A stretch of 16,322 bases of DNA, taken from NCBI GenBank assembly GCA_945882475.1, contig CAMCWJ010000025.1:1-16322 (forward strand), written 5' to 3'. This document shows, in pieces, positions 13,809 through 16,322 of this stretch. Positions within the stretch are counted from its first letter, which is position 1; every line of letters starts with the position of its first letter. A program made the translations under genes and the position numbers. A model generated the notes under the pieces. It saw only the letters and a program-made list of their open reading frames with translations. It was not told the DNA's origin and ran no database searches. Source of the stretch: Bifidobacterium breve. GTDB taxonomy: Bacteria > Actinomycetota > Actinomycetes > Mycobacteriales > Mycobacteriaceae.

Positions 13809-13824
13809 CTTACTTCGGAGTAAG
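13809..13824. promoter_or_regulatory. Palindromic operator candidate in the fadE24 promoter
   Basis: CTTACT-TCGG-AGTAAG has perfect 6-bp arms around a 4-bp centre, placed 10 bp before the fadE24 ATG and overlapping its -10 element. The form and position fit a TetR-type repressor site controlling fatty-acid or lipid catabolism genes. It does not fit the KstR or KstR2 consensus as I know them. No regulator gene is in the window. Confidence 0.5.
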
Positions 13825-13826
13825 AT
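13821..13826 (+). promoter_or_regulatory. Candidate leaderless -10 element for fadE24
   Basis: TAAGAT (TAnnnT) is followed by 8 nt and the ATG at 13835. Its first four bases are part of the palindrome at 13809-13824, so a bound repressor would occlude RNA polymerase. TTGACC at 13804-13809 is too close to be its -35 box. Confidence 0.45.
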
Positions 13827-13834
13827 CGGTCGTC

Positions 13835-15220
13835 ATGACGGACATCGTCCCCTCCCGGCGGCCGAGTGCCCGCGCCCGCGACAGCGCGGTCGGCCAGTAC
13901 CGGCAGAAGCGTTCGGCAACCGATATCGGCCTTGGACTGCTCGCACCTCTGCTCGGCCGCGCCTTCCTGGACCGCCACCAGTTGCGTGACCCCCTCAACC
14001 GCGGCCTGAAGTTCGGCGTCACCCAGGTCTTCTCCGTCGCCGGTGCCTCGACGCGTCAGTTCAAGAAGATTCAGGGAATCGGTAAGCCGCCGATCCGGCT
14101 GGAGCCGAGCACGGCCGACTACTTCGACCTCACTCCCGATGACGACCAGAAGATGATCGTGCAGACGGTCGATGAGTTCGCCGAGGAGTTCCTGCGCCCG
14201 GGCGCCCGCGACGCCGATGAGGCCGCCAGCTATCCGCCCGAACTGATCGGTAAGGCAGCTGAACTCGGCGTCACAGCCATCAAGGTGCCCGAAGCGTTCG
14301 ACGGTATCGCCGAGAACCGCACGATTGTCACCAGCGCTCTGGTGGCCGAGGCACTCGCCTACGGCGATATGGGTCTCGCGCTGCCGATTCTGGCGCCCGG
14401 CGGGGTGGCCGCAGCACTGGCCCACTGGGGTAGCGCCGATCAGCAGGCCAGCTATCTCACAGAGTTCGCCGGCGACAACGTGCCGCAGGCGTGCGTGATG
14501 ATCGCCGAGCCGCACCCGCTCTTCGACCCGACCATGCTGAAGACCACCGCCGTCCGCACCCCGAGCGGCTACCGTCTCGACGGCGTCAAGTCCCTGGTGC
14601 CGGCCGCCGCGACGTGCGAATTGTTCATTGTGGCAGCACAACTCAACGGTAAGCCCGAACTGTTCATCGTCGAGGCCGACAGCGCCGGGCTGACGGTGAC
14701 CACCGATCGCAGCATGGGTATCCGGGCCGCCGCACTGGGTCAGGTGGTGCTGGACAAGGTGTCGGTCCCGCTGTCGGCGCGGCTGGGCACCGACGATGCC
14801 GACCACGCGCAGAATTACTCCGATGCCATCGCACTGTCCCGGCTCGGCTGGGCGGCCCTGGCCGTCGGCACCTGCCACGCCGTCCTCGACTACGTCATCC
14901 CGTATGTCAAAGAGCGCGAGGCGTTCGGTGAACCGATCGCTCGTCGCCAGTCGGTGGCCTTCATGTGCGCCGACATCGCGATCGAACTCGACGGGCTGCG
15001 GTTGGTCACCTGGCGCGGCGCCGCCCGCGCAGAGCGCGGCCTGCCGTTCGCCCGGGAAGCTGCTCTGGCCCGAAAGCTCGCCGCCGACAAGGGAATGCGG
15101 ATCGGACTCGACGGCGTGCAGTTGCTCGGCGGGCACGGCTACACCAAGGAACATCCGGTCGAACGCTGGTACCGCGACCTGCGGGCCATCGGCGTCGCTG
15201 AAGGAGTGGTGGTTCTCTAA
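13835..15220 (+). CDS. fadE24: Acyl-CoA dehydrogenase family protein FadE24
   Basis: 461 aa. Acyl-CoA dehydrogenases perform the first, FAD-dependent step of beta-oxidation. The fold is recognisable: an N-terminal extension of about 95 residues, the helical domain from DYFDLTPDDDQ, a middle beta domain and the C-terminal helices. The motif QLLGGHGYTKEHPVERWYRD (Q429 onward) is canonical, and the chain ends RAIGVAEGVVVL, where the Glu aligns by eye with the catalytic base of IYEGT-type enzymes. In contrast, the flavin-contact region is degenerate: IAEPHPLFDP instead of TEP-x-GSD and KSLVPAA instead of K-x-W/Y-x-T. It abuts fadE23 without a gap (TAA then ATG) and probably functions with it. The start is supported by the leaderless promoter at 13821. 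M. tuberculosis counterpart Rv3139; substrate unknown. Confidence 0.92.
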   Translation: MTDIVPSRRPSARARDSAVGQYRQKRSATDIGLGLLAPLLGRAFLDRHQLRDPLNRGLKFGVTQVFSVAGASTRQFKKIQGIGKPPIRLEPSTADYFDLTPDDDQKMIVQTVDEFAEEFLRPGARDADEAASYPPELIGKAAELGVTAIKVPEAFDGIAENRTIVTSALVAEALAYGDMGLALPILAPGGVAAALAHWGSADQQASYLTEFAGDNVPQACVMIAEPHPLFDPTMLKTTAVRTPSGYRLDGVKSLVPAAATCELFIVAAQLNGKPELFIVEADSAGLTVTTDRSMGIRAAALGQVVLDKVSVPLSARLGTDDADHAQNYSDAIALSRLGWAALAVGTCHAVLDYVIPYVKEREAFGEPIARRQSVAFMCADIAIELDGLRLVTWRGAARAERGLPFAREAALARKLAADKGMRIGLDGVQLLGGHGYTKEHPVERWYRDLRAIGVAEGVVVL

Positions 15221-16322
15221 ATGGCAATCAATCTCGAAATGCCGCGCAAGCTCGAGGCCGTCATCGACATCGCGCACGAGGGTGCGGCCCGGATGCTGCG
15301 GCCCATCTCGCGCAAATACGACCTCAACGAGCACGCCTACCCGGTCGAACTCGACACCCTGGCCGCCCTGTTCGAGGCGCTCTCGGAGTCCAACAAGTCC
15401 CTCGCCGGCGCCGACGCGTTCCGCGGCAAGCAGGACGGCCCGAAGGGGAATGTCAACGGCCCCAACATGTCCGCGTTGGTCAATGCCCTGGAGATCGCCT
15501 GGGGCGATATCGCGCTACTGCTGAGTGTTCCGCGTCAGGGACTGGGCAATGCAGCCGTCTCCGGAGTGGCCACCGACGAACAGCTGCAGCGCCTCGGCAC
15601 AGGCATCTGGGCGGCGATGGCGATCACCGAACCATCGTTCGGGTCGGACTCGGCTGCGGTATCGACGACGGCGGTCCTCGACGGCGACGACTACGTCATC
15701 AACGGCGAGAAGATCTACGTCACCGCCGGATCGCGGGCCACCCACATCGTGGTGTGGGCCACCCTGGACCGCTCGCAGGGCCGCGCGGCCATCAAGTCGT
15801 TCATCGTGCCGCGCGAGCATCCCGGCGTCAGCGTGGAACGCCTCGAACACAAACTTGGCATCAAGGCCTCCGACACCGCAGCGATCCGCTTCGACAACGT
15901 GCGCATCCCCAAAGAGAACCTGCTCGGCAGTCCCGAGATCCAGGTGGAGAAGGGCTTCGCCGGGGTCATGGAGACCTTCGACAACACCCGGCCCATCGTG
16001 GCCGCGATGGCCGTCGGGGTGGCCCGGGCAGCCCTTGAGGAGTTGCGCGCCATCCTCACGCAAGCCGGCGTGGAGATCTCCTACGACAAGCCCGCGCACG
16101 CCCAGAGTGCGGCGGCCGCGGAGTTCCTGCGGATGGAGGCCGACTGGGAGGCCGGCTACCTGCTGACGGTGCGCTCAGCCTGGCAGGCCGACAACTCCAT
16201 CCCGAACTCCAAGGAAGCCTCGATGGGCAAGGCCAAGGCCGCCCGTGTAGCCAGCGACATCACCCTCAAGGCCGTCGAGATGGCAGGCACCACAGGCTAT
16301 TCCGAGCAGACCCTGCTGGAGA
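15221..16322 (+). CDS. fadE23: Acyl-CoA dehydrogenase FadE23 (3' end outside window)
   Basis: The first 367 codons are present; the M. tuberculosis homologue Rv3140 is about 400 aa, so only the C-terminal end is missing. The helical N-terminal domain is followed by a canonical flavin-binding middle domain: AITEPSFGSDSAA and YVINGEKIYVTAG, then FIVPREHPGVSVERLEHKLG and FDNVRIPKENLLG. The later element that normally reads Q-x-L-G-G-x-G is changed to EMAGTTGY (from E353), the reverse of the situation in FadE24. The ATG directly follows the fadE24 TAA, so the two are translated together. Whether its own catalytic Glu is present cannot be seen, as the usual position lies just beyond the window end. 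Confidence 0.93.
   Translation, partial: MAINLEMPRKLEAVIDIAHEGAARMLRPISRKYDLNEHAYPVELDTLAALFEALSESNKSLAGADAFRGKQDGPKGNVNGPNMSALVNALEIAWGDIALLLSVPRQGLGNAAVSGVATDEQLQRLGTGIWAAMAITEPSFGSDSAAVSTTAVLDGDDYVINGEKIYVTAGSRATHIVVWATLDRSQGRAAIKSFIVPREHPGVSVERLEHKLGIKASDTAAIRFDNVRIPKENLLGSPEIQVEKGFAGVMETFDNTRPIVAAMAVGVARAALEELRAILTQAGVEISYDKPAHAQSAAAAEFLRMEADWEAGYLLTVRSAWQADNSIPNSKEASMGKAKAARVASDITLKAVEMAGTTGYSEQTLLE

Noticed and set aside
13688..15334. Minus-strand open frame of 548 codons across fadE24
   Set aside because: Antisense shadow of hisN, fadE24 and fadE23, with no recognisable motifs.

Overview
The window is high-GC actinobacterial DNA from a mycobacterium, most likely a rapid grower (Mycolicibacterium, M. 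smegmatis-like). Evidence: the gene order prfB - mscS-like - proline-rich membrane protein - ftsE - ftsX - smpB matches the M. tuberculosis Rv3105c-Rv3100c block. fprA (Rv3106-like) diverges from prfB, and hisN - fadE24 - fadE23 matches Rv3137-Rv3140. A mycobacterial tmRNA encodes the tag ADSNQRDYALAA, and a mycothiol-dependent-type enzyme is present. In M. tuberculosis the fprA and hisN blocks are far apart; here they are about 0.6 kb apart.

Layout, left to right. (1) 1-1133 is an accessory patch with visibly lower GC than the rest. It holds a small protein with a ribbon-helix-helix-like C-terminus on the minus strand, and a divergent, translationally coupled MntA-HepT (MNT-HEPN) toxin-antitoxin pair with intact catalytic motifs. 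(2) 1255-2533 holds an SDR oxidoreductase converging on an SRPBCC-fold protein. (3) 2599-3003 is ssrA (tmRNA) on the minus strand with a strong terminator hairpin. (4) 3078-5350 is a DUF1214 protein and a sulfotransferase, coupled by a TGATG overlap. They converge, with overlapping stop codons, on a DinB/MDMPI-type protein. (5) 6222-10955 (minus) is a housekeeping block for translation termination, ribosome rescue and cell division: prfB, an MscS-type channel, a proline/threonine-rich membrane protein, ftsE, ftsX and smpB, with tight spacing within each unit. (6) 10993-12357 is fprA, NADPH-ferredoxin reductase. (7) 12358-12592 is a convergent gap with a perfect 17-bp inverted repeat enclosing a 24-bp tandem duplication. 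(8) 12593-12970 is a small membrane protein. Divergent from it are hisN (histidinol-phosphatase) and the acyl-CoA dehydrogenase pair fadE24-fadE23, the latter cut by the window end.

How the parts work together: SmpB and tmRNA are the two partners of trans-translation and lie about 3.2 kb apart, in a neighbourhood that also encodes release factor 2. FtsE and FtsX form one ABC-type complex controlling septal peptidoglycan hydrolysis. FadE24 and FadE23 carry complementary halves of the FAD-binding signature, which suggests one heteromeric dehydrogenase. A recurring theme is leaderless transcription: at most transcription-unit heads a TAnnnT -10 element ends 6-8 nt before the start codon. I see no insertion sequence, CRISPR array, prophage or tRNA. 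The least explained elements are the inverted-repeat cassette at 12449-12580 and the palindrome at 13809-13824 overlapping the fadE24 promoter.
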